Positions 54,092 through 64,000 of a stretch of 64,000 nucleotides of DNA are shown here, one piece after another. Position numbers and translations under genes: made by a program. Within the stretch, counting starts at the first letter, position 1. Every line of letters starts with the position of its first letter. The stretch is from Immersiella caudata. Lineage: Eukaryota; Ascomycota; Sordariomycetes; Sordariales; Lasiosphaeriaceae. The stretch is taken from contig JAULSU010000001.1 of NCBI GenBank assembly GCA_030512335.1, positions 2,418,001 through 2,482,000 of the forward strand. The letters run 5' to 3'. The notes under the pieces were generated by a model. It worked only from the letters and a program-made list of their open reading frames with translations, did not search any database and was not told where the DNA came from.

Positions 54092-56439
54092 TTTCCGATC
54101 ATGTAGCAGAAATCCACCGTCTAGAGTCGCCCCCTGCAGATAGCTGCAAATAACTATTCGTCGAAGTCGTCGAAAGAGAGCGGCACAACAGTCCAGCCGT
54201 CGAATAAAAGGTTGTATGTGGGATCAACCCGGAAGGTTTTTTTTTTTTTGGCAAAGATTGTATGTTTGTGAAAGGACCGAATCGGTTCTATCGTCCGAAA
54301 AAGAGGTTGTCGATTGACCGGATCGCGCGAGAGGAAGAACCGAAGGGGTGGACCAAGAAGAGAAAGACAGAAGTGGAATCCTGTGGGAGGCGAGGATACC
54401 GGAAGCTAGAGAATGGAGCTTGAGGTATACCAGACCGGCCAGTGAGGAAGAGAAAGGAAGATGCTCACGAAGTGGAAAAACGGACACACACTTGGGATGA
54501 AGGTCAGAAAGGACAGAAGGAAACGAACGCGAGGACGGGTGGGATCATAGCAGCAGGAAATCGAGACGGTGCGCAGGGTACCGTCAGTAGACAGGGAGCA
54601 AAAGGAGAGGCCCGATTCGAAACCTGTTTCGATGTGCGCGGCTCGCTGCCATCGTACGTGGATGCTCGAAGGAGAGAGCGCACGAGTGCCGATGCTTGGC
54701 TTTGCTTGGTCGCTGGGGTGCCACAGTCCCTGGCGCCTTGTCCAGGAGCGCCGTCTTGCAACGTGCCCTGGGGTCTCACAGAGACGACGCTCGGCATGGT
54801 GCAGCGCAGGCCCAGCAATGTGGACTGCTGTGGGTTGTTGAGGCTGAGCAACGGCGGGCCGCGAGGGGTTCTGAGACGCGACCCCTGACGACTTGTGTCT
54901 GAGGTCCGCCCTGGCGAAACGGGCCCTTGTTGCCCCACTTTCAACGACCACCGAGCAAACCCCACCCACCCACCTGTTTGGGAGTCTTGGACGAGCAAAT
55001 CGGCTGACAGGCTGTTAATTGCAGACTTGAAGAAACATTATGCCCCCTATGACCATCCGTGGGACCGTGGTTGTGAGTGTCGGCCAGAGACCAGATCAGG
55101 CAGGGCGTTGGACGTCTTTCCCGGCGCATCATCAAGGCGGCAAAAATGTCTCTGGAAGGTCCAATGGGCCTCTGCCCATTCCAGGTTTGCGCAATGTTCC
55201 CAACCAATCCTGACAGCTGCCAATGTCAATGTGGTTCGAGGTTCCAGAACCAAAGTGAAGGTGGAGATGGAGCCGGAGGAGACCGAGGTCCACCTCCATG
55301 TGACCGCGTCAGTGCTTCATGAGAATGATAACTCTAATGACAAGCGACGTAGAGGAATTGCACTTTAAAATTCAGCACGATGGCACAATGCCACTCTTCG
55401 ATGGATGCTCCGAGTTAGAATCGAGCGATCACAGGTCCGAATACTACGTGGCCAAAGATCACTCTTCAGAAAGGCCATTCAACGATGGGTCTTGATCTGA
55501 AACCAGGCGCCATCAGGAGATTTCTGGGCCAATGACAAAACGGGTTAGCACCAGTTCGTCCAAGCAACGGCTGTGGCGCCGACCAGAGACTGCGATCGGA
55601 TCCCACACCATGACCCCTAACCCTCTGCTATTCCGACCAGTTCGCAGCAAGCGCCCACATGCTCCCGCAGTAGTAATTCTATCCAAAAAACAGTCATATA
55701 TAATCTCTGAACAGCTTTCCCATGTCATTCCGAGAAACTGATCTATGAAGTGCTTCAATACTCAGGTCGACTCAGGAGACATGTCGCCACATGCCAAGAT
55801 TACGTCGAGTGGCTGTGGTGGCTGACACCATCTCAACCTTGGTGCAACAAACGAATCTTCCTCTTAAAAGACGTATTAAAGACTGAATCCACTCGTCAGA
55901 GATGATCGCAGAATGCTCCAGTAATCTGTAGAAGTTTTTTTGTCAGCGTTTCCCAGCTCCAAGAACTCGCGATCTCCGGTTAGGCCGTCAAGGCGAGGAT
56001 CGAGCAACCAGCCAATTGATCGAATGTGACTTGCCGAATCGGGCTAGTCAACCTAGCCAAGCCAACGCGATGCAGCACTGCCGACTTGCCAGAGTAACGA
56101 TCTTGCACTTGGCTCACCACCGCAGCTATCTTGGGCATCTCTTTGTTTCCATAAAACTGCGATGACGAGCGGGCACTCGAGGTGGCCTGAACATGAATCT
56201 TTACTAAGAACACTGCGCATCCATTTAATCTTCATCTTGGACAATTCGCAGTTCTTCCACCTTTTAATGTCTAGTTCATCTCACTGAGAATACTACTAGT
56301 GTCGCCTTCAGTGAATCGGGGCCTTCAACCCCCAATTCCCCCCCCCCCCCAAGTCAGGCCCTCAAACTCATCACATACTAAGAGACATCACAACAAGCAT
56401 CAAAACCATCGGCACAAAACAAGGGACACCACCGTCAAA
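54092..56439. other. 2.3-kb intergenic region
   Basis: Contains a 13-T run near 54240 and a C-run near 56340. Several 100-160-codon frames exist on both strands, but none has a family resemblance or coherent exons. Confidence 0.45.
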
Positions 56440-57549
56440 ATGGCAATCGACATAATAGACCCATACTACCTCACAATAACCCTCCTCTTCACCGTCGCCT
56501 ACCAACTCCTCTTCTTTTCCATCGCCTTCACCCTCAAGTTCGATAAGCTCACCGACTTCGCCGGCGGAACGAATTTCGCCCTCCTCTCCATACTGACCCT
56601 CTCCCTCTCATCCCCCATCCACACCCCCACCGCCCGGCAGCTCGTTGCCTCCCTCTTTCTCATCGTCTGGTCCCTTCGCCTCTCCTCCTTCCTCCTCTTT
56701 CGCGTTCTCAAAACCGGCAAAGATGACCGATTCGACGACAAGCGCGATCACTTTTTCCGCTTCCTTGGCTTTTGGGTTTTCCAAATGATTTGGGTGTGGG
56801 TGTGCAGCATGCCTGTCACCGTGCTCAACTCGCCGGCGGTGCAGGAACGGTTTGCACAGCAGGGGGCGTTTGGGAGCGGGCTGGACATCGCGGGGTGTGT
56901 GTTGTTTGGTGTGGGGTTCGTGATGGAGAGCGTGAGTGATGTTCAGCGGTATCTGTTCAGAAAGAGGGTGGATAGTAGGACGGCGGTTTGTGATGGGGGG
57001 TTTTTCTATGTGTCGAGGCATCCGAATTATTTTGGGGAGATTGCGGCGCAGTTGGGTAAGTTTTTTTCTATGGATTTGACAGAGGAGAGAAGAAAAAGGG
57101 AAAAGACTAACACGGAATTAGGGATATACTTGATCGCGATCTCACCTGCGGCGAATGGCTATGTCACGGGCTCCGCACGGAGTGCGCTGTATGGCACGGT
57201 TGTGAGCCCGGTTTTGATCACGATGCTGCTGATGTTCCTGTCGGGGCTTCCCTTGTCAGAGCGGCCCGGCGCAAAGAAGCGTTACGAAGCGGGCACGAAC
57301 TGGGAGGCGTATGAGCGGTATCTGAAGCGGACGAGCATCCTCATTCCGTTCCCCCCGCAGCTCTACGAGCGGGTACCAGTATTCCTCAAGAGGACAATCT
57401 TTCTGGAGTTCCCGATGTATGTCTTCGACCCGGCGAAACACTCCGAGGTGAATAAGCAGCGCTCCGCGGAGGAAGGGGGCGCTGGCGAGAACCGAGAGAG
57501 CGGCGATGGGCTGGTGGCAGGGGGTCAGACTCGACAGCATCAGGGATGA
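56440..57549 (+). CDS. DUF1295 membrane protein (steroid 5-alpha-reductase-like)
   Basis: Two exons (56440-57055 and 57122-57549), giving 347 residues. Multiple membrane segments are evident (YLTITLLFTVAYQLLFFSIAF, LVASLFLIVWSLRLSSFLLF, FRFLGFWVFQMIWVWVCSMP, SGLDIAGCVLFGVGFVMES, LITMLLMFLSGLPL). The conserved DUF1295 motif SDVQRYLFRK then DGGFFYVSRHPNYFGE, the NADPH-binding hallmark of this reductase/methyltransferase superfamily, is intact. The family includes 3-oxo-5-alpha-steroid 4-dehydrogenase-like ER enzymes, but the fungal substrate is unknown. The 66-nt intron is a multiple of three and free of stops, so an ORF finder reads through it. Its GTAAGT donor, CTAAC branch and TTAG acceptor are standard. 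The hydrophilic C-terminal tail is poorly ordered. Confidence 0.85.
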   Translation: MAIDIIDPYYLTITLLFTVAYQLLFFSIAFTLKFDKLTDFAGGTNFALLSILTLSLSSPIHTPTARQLVASLFLIVWSLRLSSFLLFRVLKTGKDDRFDDKRDHFFRFLGFWVFQMIWVWVCSMPVTVLNSPAVQERFAQQGAFGSGLDIAGCVLFGVGFVMESVSDVQRYLFRKRVDSRTAVCDGGFFYVSRHPNYFGEIAAQLGKFFSMDLTEERRKREKTNTELGIYLIAISPAANGYVTGSARSALYGTVVSPVLITMLLMFLSGLPLSERPGAKKRYEAGTNWEAYERYLKRTSILIPFPPQLYERVPVFLKRTIFLEFPMYVFDPAKHSEVNKQRSAEEGGAGENRESGDGLVAGGQTRQHQG

Positions 57550-57751
57550 ATTATTGTATTTAAATGGTAACTATGAAGTATAGGGTTGAATCATTATGTA
57601 CCTATAGCTATGAGACATGTCGAAATGACACGAAGAATTGAATAAGCATCGCTTTTGAGGGTGCATCCCCACAAACGTGATGTGCCCCTGAGAATAAACA
57701 ATACACCGTAAAAAGGAGTGGAGAGTGTCTACAACAGACCTCGGCGGCGGC

Positions 57752-58547
57752 CTATATGGGGATATCACGGTACGGATCCAAAGCGGGACCCGGGGAGCTG
57801 CTGGATGGCTCAAGAGAAGGATTACCGCCGTTGCCGCGGAGGTCGTTGGGTTGATCAAGCATCTCCTGTGTCGACCCATAATCGGTGAAGTCTGACTCTT
57901 CTGAATGCGTCTCGGATCCTTCAGGGATCGGCACCATGGCCGATTTTGTCCTACAATAAAGTGTCAGTGATAAGGTTTGTTGGGCAAGAGCTCGGAAATT
58001 GTCGAAAAGGGGTACAAACCAGATGTGGATGGCTGCCCCCCAGTCGAGGCCGTCTATGCAACCGCCCTTGACGGAGACCACATTTTTACCCTGGCAACTG
58101 TATCAGTAGACAGTTTTGCGAGATGGAGCTGCAGTGTTTCACTCACCGGCGTCGCATGTATCAGTCGAGTTCCGCATTGTTTACAAAAGTAACTGGCTCT
58201 CGGTGTCAGCTCCTATTTGGCATTCTTCGCATGCGGCCTGTATCGAGATGACTCACCAGTTCAATGTCTGGCCATTGGACGTTGAGCGCCTGTGTATCAG
58301 AGCCAGAGTAACCTCATGTTAGCTCTTGTTGCAGGACCCCGATGGACTCTTTCGTTGTTCAAAAGACCTACGTATAACAGCTCAATAGGCTTGTATCCGG
58401 AATGTCAAACTTGGGGAAAATTGCGGACGTCCCGAAGGCCGAGCTCGTTTGTCGGCGACACTCTGAACAGTGACAAATGTACAAAGCAAGCGGTTTTGGC
58501 AGCGGTGTCTTGAAGGCGACTGCGCCACATTGACAACTGGCATCCAT
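57752..58547 (-). CDS. GFA/CENP-V domain protein
   Basis: Five exons: 58547-58372, 58289-58257, 58192-58147, 58090-58020, 57950-57752, giving 174 residues. The GFA zinc fold is assembled across the small exons: MDASCQCGAVAF (Cys5, Cys7), ICHCSECRRQTSSAFGTSAI (Cys25, Cys27, Cys30), YFCKQCGTRLIHATP and GKNVVSVKGGCIDGLDW. These match the glutathione-dependent formaldehyde-activating enzyme family, although fungal members are often of unknown substrate. A disordered acidic/Ser tail (SETHSEESDFTDYGS, then SLEPSSSSPGP) follows the domain. Exon 2 has only 33 nt. All introns are GT-AG, 56-81 nt. Frame sum is exact. Confidence 0.85.
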
Positions 58548-60756
58548 GATGTTATCTGTTCGATATCTGATTGACAAAGTCTCTAGGATATTGGTTCCAT
58601 GGACACAAAGCGGGCCCACTTTGGCTGAGAAGGTGTAAGTAGACGTGGACCAAGCGTGCCAGCAAGAGGCAATTCGCATACCTTGGCAGACTTGTGAGGC
58701 AAACGAAAATAACGCCTTCAATCAAAGGCTCACACAGGCACTGAGCCAGGCGCGTATTCCTCGATACCTAAGATGACGCAGCGTACTGCATGAGGGTCGT
58801 GTAACCAAATTGGCGGATGACAGCCCAAGTTGAACGAAGGGAGGAGGAATGCGGGGCTGGCAATTGGTGGGTTCTGATAGCTGCTGCGATGACGGACGAG
58901 CTTCACGATTTGCTTAGGAAGGCGAGAGAAACACCAGGATATAAGGCAGCCAAAGGTTGTTTGTATGACTCTGCCTGAGACGGTGGTCGACGTGACTCAC
59001 GTTGGCCTGAGCGACAGGGCTATCACGAAGTCACCTGAATTGGCGATGCGTCGCAATGTAAGAGCGCTGCTGTATTCCTCCGAGAGCAGGGGCTAATCGC
59101 CATTCTAATAGCCGCCCGCCAGATCCCGCCTTGGCGGATCTCGCGGTTCGCGGTTTGGCGCCATGTGCGATGATGCAAAGGGCTGAAATCGGCAGGGCGG
59201 CTTCCGTTCCGAAATGCGGAGATGCCGCTTCGGAGGCGGTCCGGAGCGGCCCACTTCGGCACTTGTTTCCAGAGGCCGACGATTTCCGGTCCGATCTCAT
59301 CGCCGACGCACGGTAAATTGCGTGCTGCAGCGCACTGCGACACCTTGACATGCCTTGACGGCACCTTATTGCCGGATCAATGAACTGAAGGTACCGAAGT
59401 GGCCAGGGTAGCTTCCTTGACGCCTCAAAAACAAGCCCCTGAGTGGGTTCCTGCTCCGGTTCCCGCCCGACAGCACCGACATCCACATTCCAAAGCAACA
59501 CCCCAACGCAAATTTCCAACCCAGAACAGGATTTGAGAATGTGTGCCAAAAACAACGCCACGCTGCATCCCCGTCAGCTCGACTTCAGTCGAGGGGGCCT
59601 GGACCGCAAGCTCAGCGAGAACATATGATGAGTCCTTGACGTAGAGCCTTTCTAACATCCTAGGCATACCGCCTTCATTCCCCAGTCACCGAAGCCTTCG
59701 CCACAGTACTGCCATTTCTTTTAGTTTTGTTACTGACGTGTTGTGTCCGCTCTGCTATGTCAATGGTTGAGATATGGACTTGCATTCTAATGTCGAGGCG
59801 ATAATCTTAGCTGTGTCAAATTGTCTTTCCGATTTTATGTCTGACGTGCTCGAGCTTGTCGCCGGGTATGGCGCCGATGAAGTCCAAGAGGGAAGAAAGA
59901 GTGCGAGGTGGATAGGCTGATAGGCGGGATGTGTTGATATTTTGGTCAGGGGCTGCGAGGCGATCGTCAAATGTCGTGTGTGCCAGAGCTGGAGTATTCT
60001 CTAGACCATCCCGGGAGCATGAAGCAATGGAAGTTCAAAGCATATATGCAAATCAAGCCCCAAAATGGGAGTAGGGCAGGCCCTCTTCTGGAAATTGATA
60101 TGCGATGATTGCCGACGCGGCCGGTTGAGATGTCAACTCCAGCTCCCTTCCTCTCCATTCATCATAGAGCTTCAGACCTTGACCGAGTAAGATGATTCCT
60201 GGTGGATCAGAAAATACTCGGAAAACTCAAATCTTCAACAAGGCTTTTTTACCCCCAAAAATTGTCGGCGGCATAGCGCACTCTTTTTGGCCTCTCATAC
60301 TGTGTGAGCGTGCTTTCCGGCGGAGCGAATGACGCAGAAACCTACAACTAAAGATTTCATTCGAAAGAACTCTTTAGTGACGCAGGACGGGCAAGGTGGT
60401 CGGCTCCAGGTGGGTCTCTGTGCGCGATGGCTGTTTGCGTTGGGTGTTCGAGGAAGGAACGACCTGACAGCTTAGCCCACCGCATACAATTAGAGGGACC
60501 CGGGCTACCTGGCGGGAGCCACATCATCTTTCTCTCCTTCCAGATCTCCCTGATTACGGACATGGATTTTTTGCCTTTCTTCCACGCCTGACAAAGAGAT
60601 CATCCTATAAACGGTTAAAGCTGCAGCGCCACTCTCATTCGGTAGTAACTGCACTGTTGAGTACCTGACCAAGTGAGGTCACTTGTCAGGTCAAATTTGA
60701 AAGAGGTAATAGTGAGGATATCGCTTGCGGTGGTACCCCTTGTGAAGACGCTCAGT
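58548..60756. other. 2.2-kb intergenic region
   Basis: No coding or RNA gene recognised. The segment near 59.1-59.3 kb is unusually GC-rich with short inverted repeats such as GATCCCGCC/GGCGGATC. It may be decayed coding sequence, but nothing in translation is recognisable. Confidence 0.45.
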
Positions 60757-61860
60757 GAGGTGGCCACCATTTCTTGGGTTCGGGAAAACACTAAGCTGCC
60801 AGTAGGTTGATCCCTTAAAACCTGACCGTATCACCTCACGATATGCTAGGCCCCGGAGATCCTCGTCTACAACGAAAATTGTGGTACCCTAATTGGCTTT
60901 GAATGGATCGTCATGGCAGAAATGCCTAGGACCTCTTACTATGAGCTTTGGGGAGACATTGAGGTCGTTGCCGAAACGAGGCCCGATGCAGTACCTTCAA
61001 CAAGCAACTACTGTGGCGTTGGGATAGTTTATGCGGGTGGCAAGCCTGGTGAATTCTCAATCGGAAGGCTCATCGTGCCGGCGCTCTGTTAGACCCAGTT
61101 TCAAGGCCCTCAACACCCACAGAGAGTGGATGGCTGCCGAGCTAGCCACTACTAAGTTTCACTGCCAAAAGCGTCCGGAAAAGGCCAGAGCTTTGAAGCT
61201 TCCAAACCTGCGACTTCCGAGCGTCAGGATGGTGGTGCTATGGGCGACTCCGACCTGATGTTGGAGACGACATAGATCACCCACAAGATATGGGTGCATA
61301 CTCTATTGTGATCTTCGGCCTCAAGCGTCATTTCGACAAGTTCTTCCCTCCCGGCACTCCAACGCCCCTGCGGAGCCAGCCATCGTTACCCACAGCGACC
61401 TCAGAGACAGCATCGTCTTTGTCGACCCAAAGACTGGAACACTCGCCGCCGTAGTAGACTGGGAATTCGTTTGTGCCCTTCCCTTATGGGGCGCCTGCCA
61501 CGTCCCAGCCATTCTCTAGATTCCGGAATAGGAGACGCTGGAGGAGCCAGTGGAGGCCGACTTCCTCGAGGACGACAGGACAATAAAGGGCGGGTACGCT
61601 TCAAGGACCACGAACAAACCAAGCTCCGCTCCGTGTTCCTAGATGAGGGACGCATGATCTGACCCGCGAGGATCGAGCGCTGCGATGACCGTGAGTCAAA
61701 AAAAAGACTTTAGATTCGCGTTGAGCAGCTGGGACGACTGGCCCTCTGAACGCTGCATACTCGCCTGGATCAAAGATTTGGACTCGGGGGTGGAAAATAT
61801 CAAGAGTTTGCAAAAGAGACTGGATGGATCGCATAACCGAAGGAGGATCGAAACACTGGC
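60757..61860 (+). pseudogene. Broken aminoglycoside-phosphotransferase (APH) family gene
   Basis: Segments of the APH/choline-kinase-like fold appear in correct order but in different frames. Seen in order: EVATISWVRENTKLPV, then LIGFEWIVMAEMPRTSYYELWGDIEV followed by GKPGEFSIGRLIVPAL and a TAG, then THREWMAAELA in another frame. Next comes AEPAIVTHSDLRDSIVFVDP and AAVVDWEFVCALPLWGACHVPAIL with a second TAG, then EEPVEADFLEDD and finally FRFALSSWDDWPSERC. The catalytic loop HGDLxxxN is changed to HSDL with Ile where Asn is expected, so even the best segment is dead. Fungal genomes contain expanded APH families. This is a decayed member, not an expressed enzyme. Confidence 0.78.
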
Positions 61861-62707
61861 CTCGGGGGGCGCACTTTCGCCTACGGCGAGGTGACGCCTC
61901 CAACAAAGAGCAAAGGGGGCTGTTGGCGGCAGGATCCTTTTGCCTGCAATCCCAGCGGCCCAAGCGCTTGTACTACCATCAGGACAGACAGCACCGGGAT
62001 GCTGGGGCATGTTTCCCAATGACTCCCACCTGCATTAATAATACCTGGTGACGAGTTTTCCCCCGCTCAAGACGCCTGGTGGCCGAGGCGGCCCAGCAAT
62101 GGAAGGGCTCAGCTCCCATCCAGTTCTCCATACCTCTTGGTATTCCTTGGCATTGAATTCCTCGTGCCAGATTGCTCTCACATATCTCAACTTATCATCG
62201 ATATAATTACGGTCTGCCTTTTATCGTGGAGATGCCCTTATTTCTCACCCCGAAAAATACTCTGATGAGCAGCAGCATCACCAACACGAGTGTGTTTCAG
62301 CTTGGTCCAACCAACCATTATTTTTCAGATGAGGCTGTCCGAGACAGCTTCGCATGTCTCAGTGCGGCGTTGCACCTGTGAGGTGGAAAATTACAGTCCG
62401 AGTTGGCACTGGTGCTTAGGCAGGTAAATACCACTCCGGAGCATCAGGTACATCTGTTTCACTCTGTGGTTCAATTGCCTGTAGGACAGTTTGAGATGTT
62501 TCGGATGCCGTGATATCGGAACCTGAGAAATATGTACGGCTTTCATATGACAAGCTTATCCCGAAAAAAAACACAGCACCAACGCGCCGTCGAAAGGAAA
62601 CGAAACATGCATAAACACACCGAACGCCAGCTGTGCCCCAATCATAACCCTATGAAACCTGGTTTGAACCTGAATCACAGTGCCTCCAGCAGATCCTTGT
62701 TGATCGC
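61861..62707. other. Intergenic region beyond the APH relic
   Basis: About 0.85 kb with no recognised gene. It includes the 3' end of the acyltransferase gene at its right. Confidence 0.5.
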
Positions 62708-64000
62708 TCATCCCACCGTCGAGTACCCTTGACTTTGAGGGCTTTCCTCGGTATCATCCAGGCAGGCGAGTTCTATCTTCCTCCCCACTATGACGACGGT
62801 GTCATCTACACCTCGCCAAAACAGGTCGGCCGCCCAGACAGCTATGGGGCCAAGAACGCAGAGGCCAAGGAGCCAGCCAAACTGCATCTGCGCCCTGGTT
62901 GACATGCCTGTCAGCCCCTTGATGCCCTTTGCTAGCACGGCTGCCTTGAAACCCTTAGTGCCAGGCTCGCCATGTGCTGGAACGAACGGGTTGCCCATGA
63001 CGCGTTTCTCGTAGAAGTCGAGAACCGGGCCGTGGCAAATGTAGATGGCGTAACTGATACGTCCGCAGTATTGCGCAAGAGCGCCCTCGAAAAACCGCTT
63101 GACCAGTGGCAGCTCTCCAACTGCCCAGACGATGCCGACAGCCGACAGGCCGAAGAAGAACTTCTGCGGAGCGGTCTTATCCATCTCTGAGAAGGGACGC
63201 GGCGTGTTCGCCAGGAGCCAGCGGATTCCAGGCGTCTTTTCGGCATCGATGTTTGGCCAGCCTCCGATGTAAAACCCAGTTAACAGGAGCGAGATGCAAA
63301 ACGCCGTCTTGAGTGTTCTTAACACGCTTCTTGGCGACTTGATATCCTTCTCGGGCGATTCCCAACCCGGCCGACGAGCGTTCTGTAACACGTGAATTTC
63401 GGCGAGGAACAGACCGGCAAGAAACTCGAATCCAGCCCATTTTCCGCAGGTGAGACAGTACCCCATGAGGGCAAATACCATGGCTTGGCGAATTCGGAGA
63501 CGGACCCTCGATACCATCAGGATCACCATGAAAAGCAGCATCGATTGAGCGAATTCGATCGGGATAGTCCACAGGTGGGGATCGTAACCGGGCCTCAGGT
63601 CGGTGTCCCTGAAGTGAAGATGTCAGTCCAGTTGTGAAGCAAGAAAGATCTGGGAGTAACATACCACGCCCACGGCCAAGTGATCTGGGCAAAGACTGCG
63701 TGTCGCCAAGCAGCAAACTGCTCCCCCCATGAAGGCCACTTCACCTTGTGATAGCCTAGTTGCGCCATGCACATAACGAAGAAGGTCGAGACCAGACAGG
63801 GCCCAAAGAGGCGGAAGGCGCGTCGAAAAGTCGAAGAAGACAAGGCAGTGTAGCACTTGTCCATATCGCGGGCGTGAATGGCCTTGATTGGCTTGTACGA
63901 AAGCACGAAGCCGGAAATGACGAAGAAAATGTGAACCATGGCCCGACCAGAGTAGATGAGTCGAATATACGGGAGCTGGATGAGCCCAGAGGGAATGCCC
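62708..64000 (-). CDS. Acyltransferase-3 family membrane protein (5' end outside window)
   Basis: Minus-strand gene whose start lies beyond the right edge. Exons seen: from the edge to 63665, and 63608-62708, joined by a 56-nt GT-AG intron with CTGACATC before the acceptor. The first visible residues are GIPSGLIQLPYIRLIYSGRA, followed by MVHIFFVISGFVLSYKPIK, the early block of acyltransferase 3 (PF01757). Further family features are HLWTIPIEFAQSMLLFMVIL and YCGRISYAIYICHGPVLDFY, and many membrane segments, ending in GWLLGLCVLGPIAVWAADLFWR. These enzymes O-acylate sugars or lipids from acyl-CoA at membranes. In fungi many are of unknown substrate or lie next to secondary-metabolite genes. Such a neighbourhood cannot be tested here because the window ends. 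Confidence 0.82.

Noticed and set aside
54895..55368. 157-codon plus-strand frame in the 2.3-kb gap
   Set aside because: No recognisable motif or splice partner, and the start is in poor context.
59101..59330. GC-rich inverted repeats as a possible structured RNA or terminal repeat
   Set aside because: Arms are short and imperfect. There is no element-like boundary or target-site duplication.

Overview
The window is nuclear DNA of a filamentous ascomycete (Pezizomycotina; Sordariomycete-like is my guess). Genes are spaced 0.3-3 kb apart. Most are split by 48-100 nt GT-AG introns with CTAAC/CTGAC branch sites. There is one intron-containing Pol III tRNA gene. Nearly all products are single-copy eukaryotic housekeeping proteins. 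Gene models were assembled by eye from splice signals, frame continuity and family resemblance. No RNA evidence was available.

Layout. 0-1.4 kb: decayed LINE-type retrotransposon relic. 2-12 kb: Yth1/CPSF30-like CCCH protein (+), DUF1776 SDR-like protein (-), SAM methyltransferase (-), FAAH-type amidase (-) and the CAF-1 WD40 subunit Cac2 (-). 12-14.9 kb: no recognised gene. 14.9-19.9 kb: six-exon ABCC transporter (+). 20.3 kb: tRNA-Leu(AAG) (-). 20.5-22.4 kb: a candidate small secreted protein gene, then a long degenerate array with a 21-bp period. 22.4-23.9 kb: unrecognised low-complexity protein (-). 27.1-29.4 kb: F-box protein (+). 30.8-38.8 kb: SprT-like metalloprotease (+), Chk1 kinase (-) divergent from the UbcH10-type E2 (+), ribosomal protein L31 (-) divergent from a Rax1-like RGS protein (+). 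39.8-46.3 kb: COP9 subunit 7 (-) divergent from a Ccc2/ATP7-type copper ATPase (+). 47.3-54.1 kb: DUF155/Rmd1 protein (-), small zinc-ribbon protein (-), RNase P/MRP subunit Rpp1 (+), repeat-rich secreted protein (-). 56.4-58.5 kb: DUF1295 membrane protein (+) and GFA-domain protein (-). 60.8-61.9 kb: broken APH-family phosphotransferase. 62.7-64 kb: acyltransferase-3 family protein (-), cut by the window edge.

No operon or biosynthetic cluster is evident. Two cell-cycle genes (Chk1 and the APC/C E2) share a divergent promoter containing a perfect ACGCGT box.

The most interesting signal is a pair of unusually long introns, one in the ABC transporter and one in the F-box gene. They are similar to each other along their length and share a hairpin, as expected for introner-like (mobile) introns. 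The second is the 21-bp-periodic GCC array at about 21.7-22.25 kb. No complete defence system, CRISPR array or active transposon was seen.
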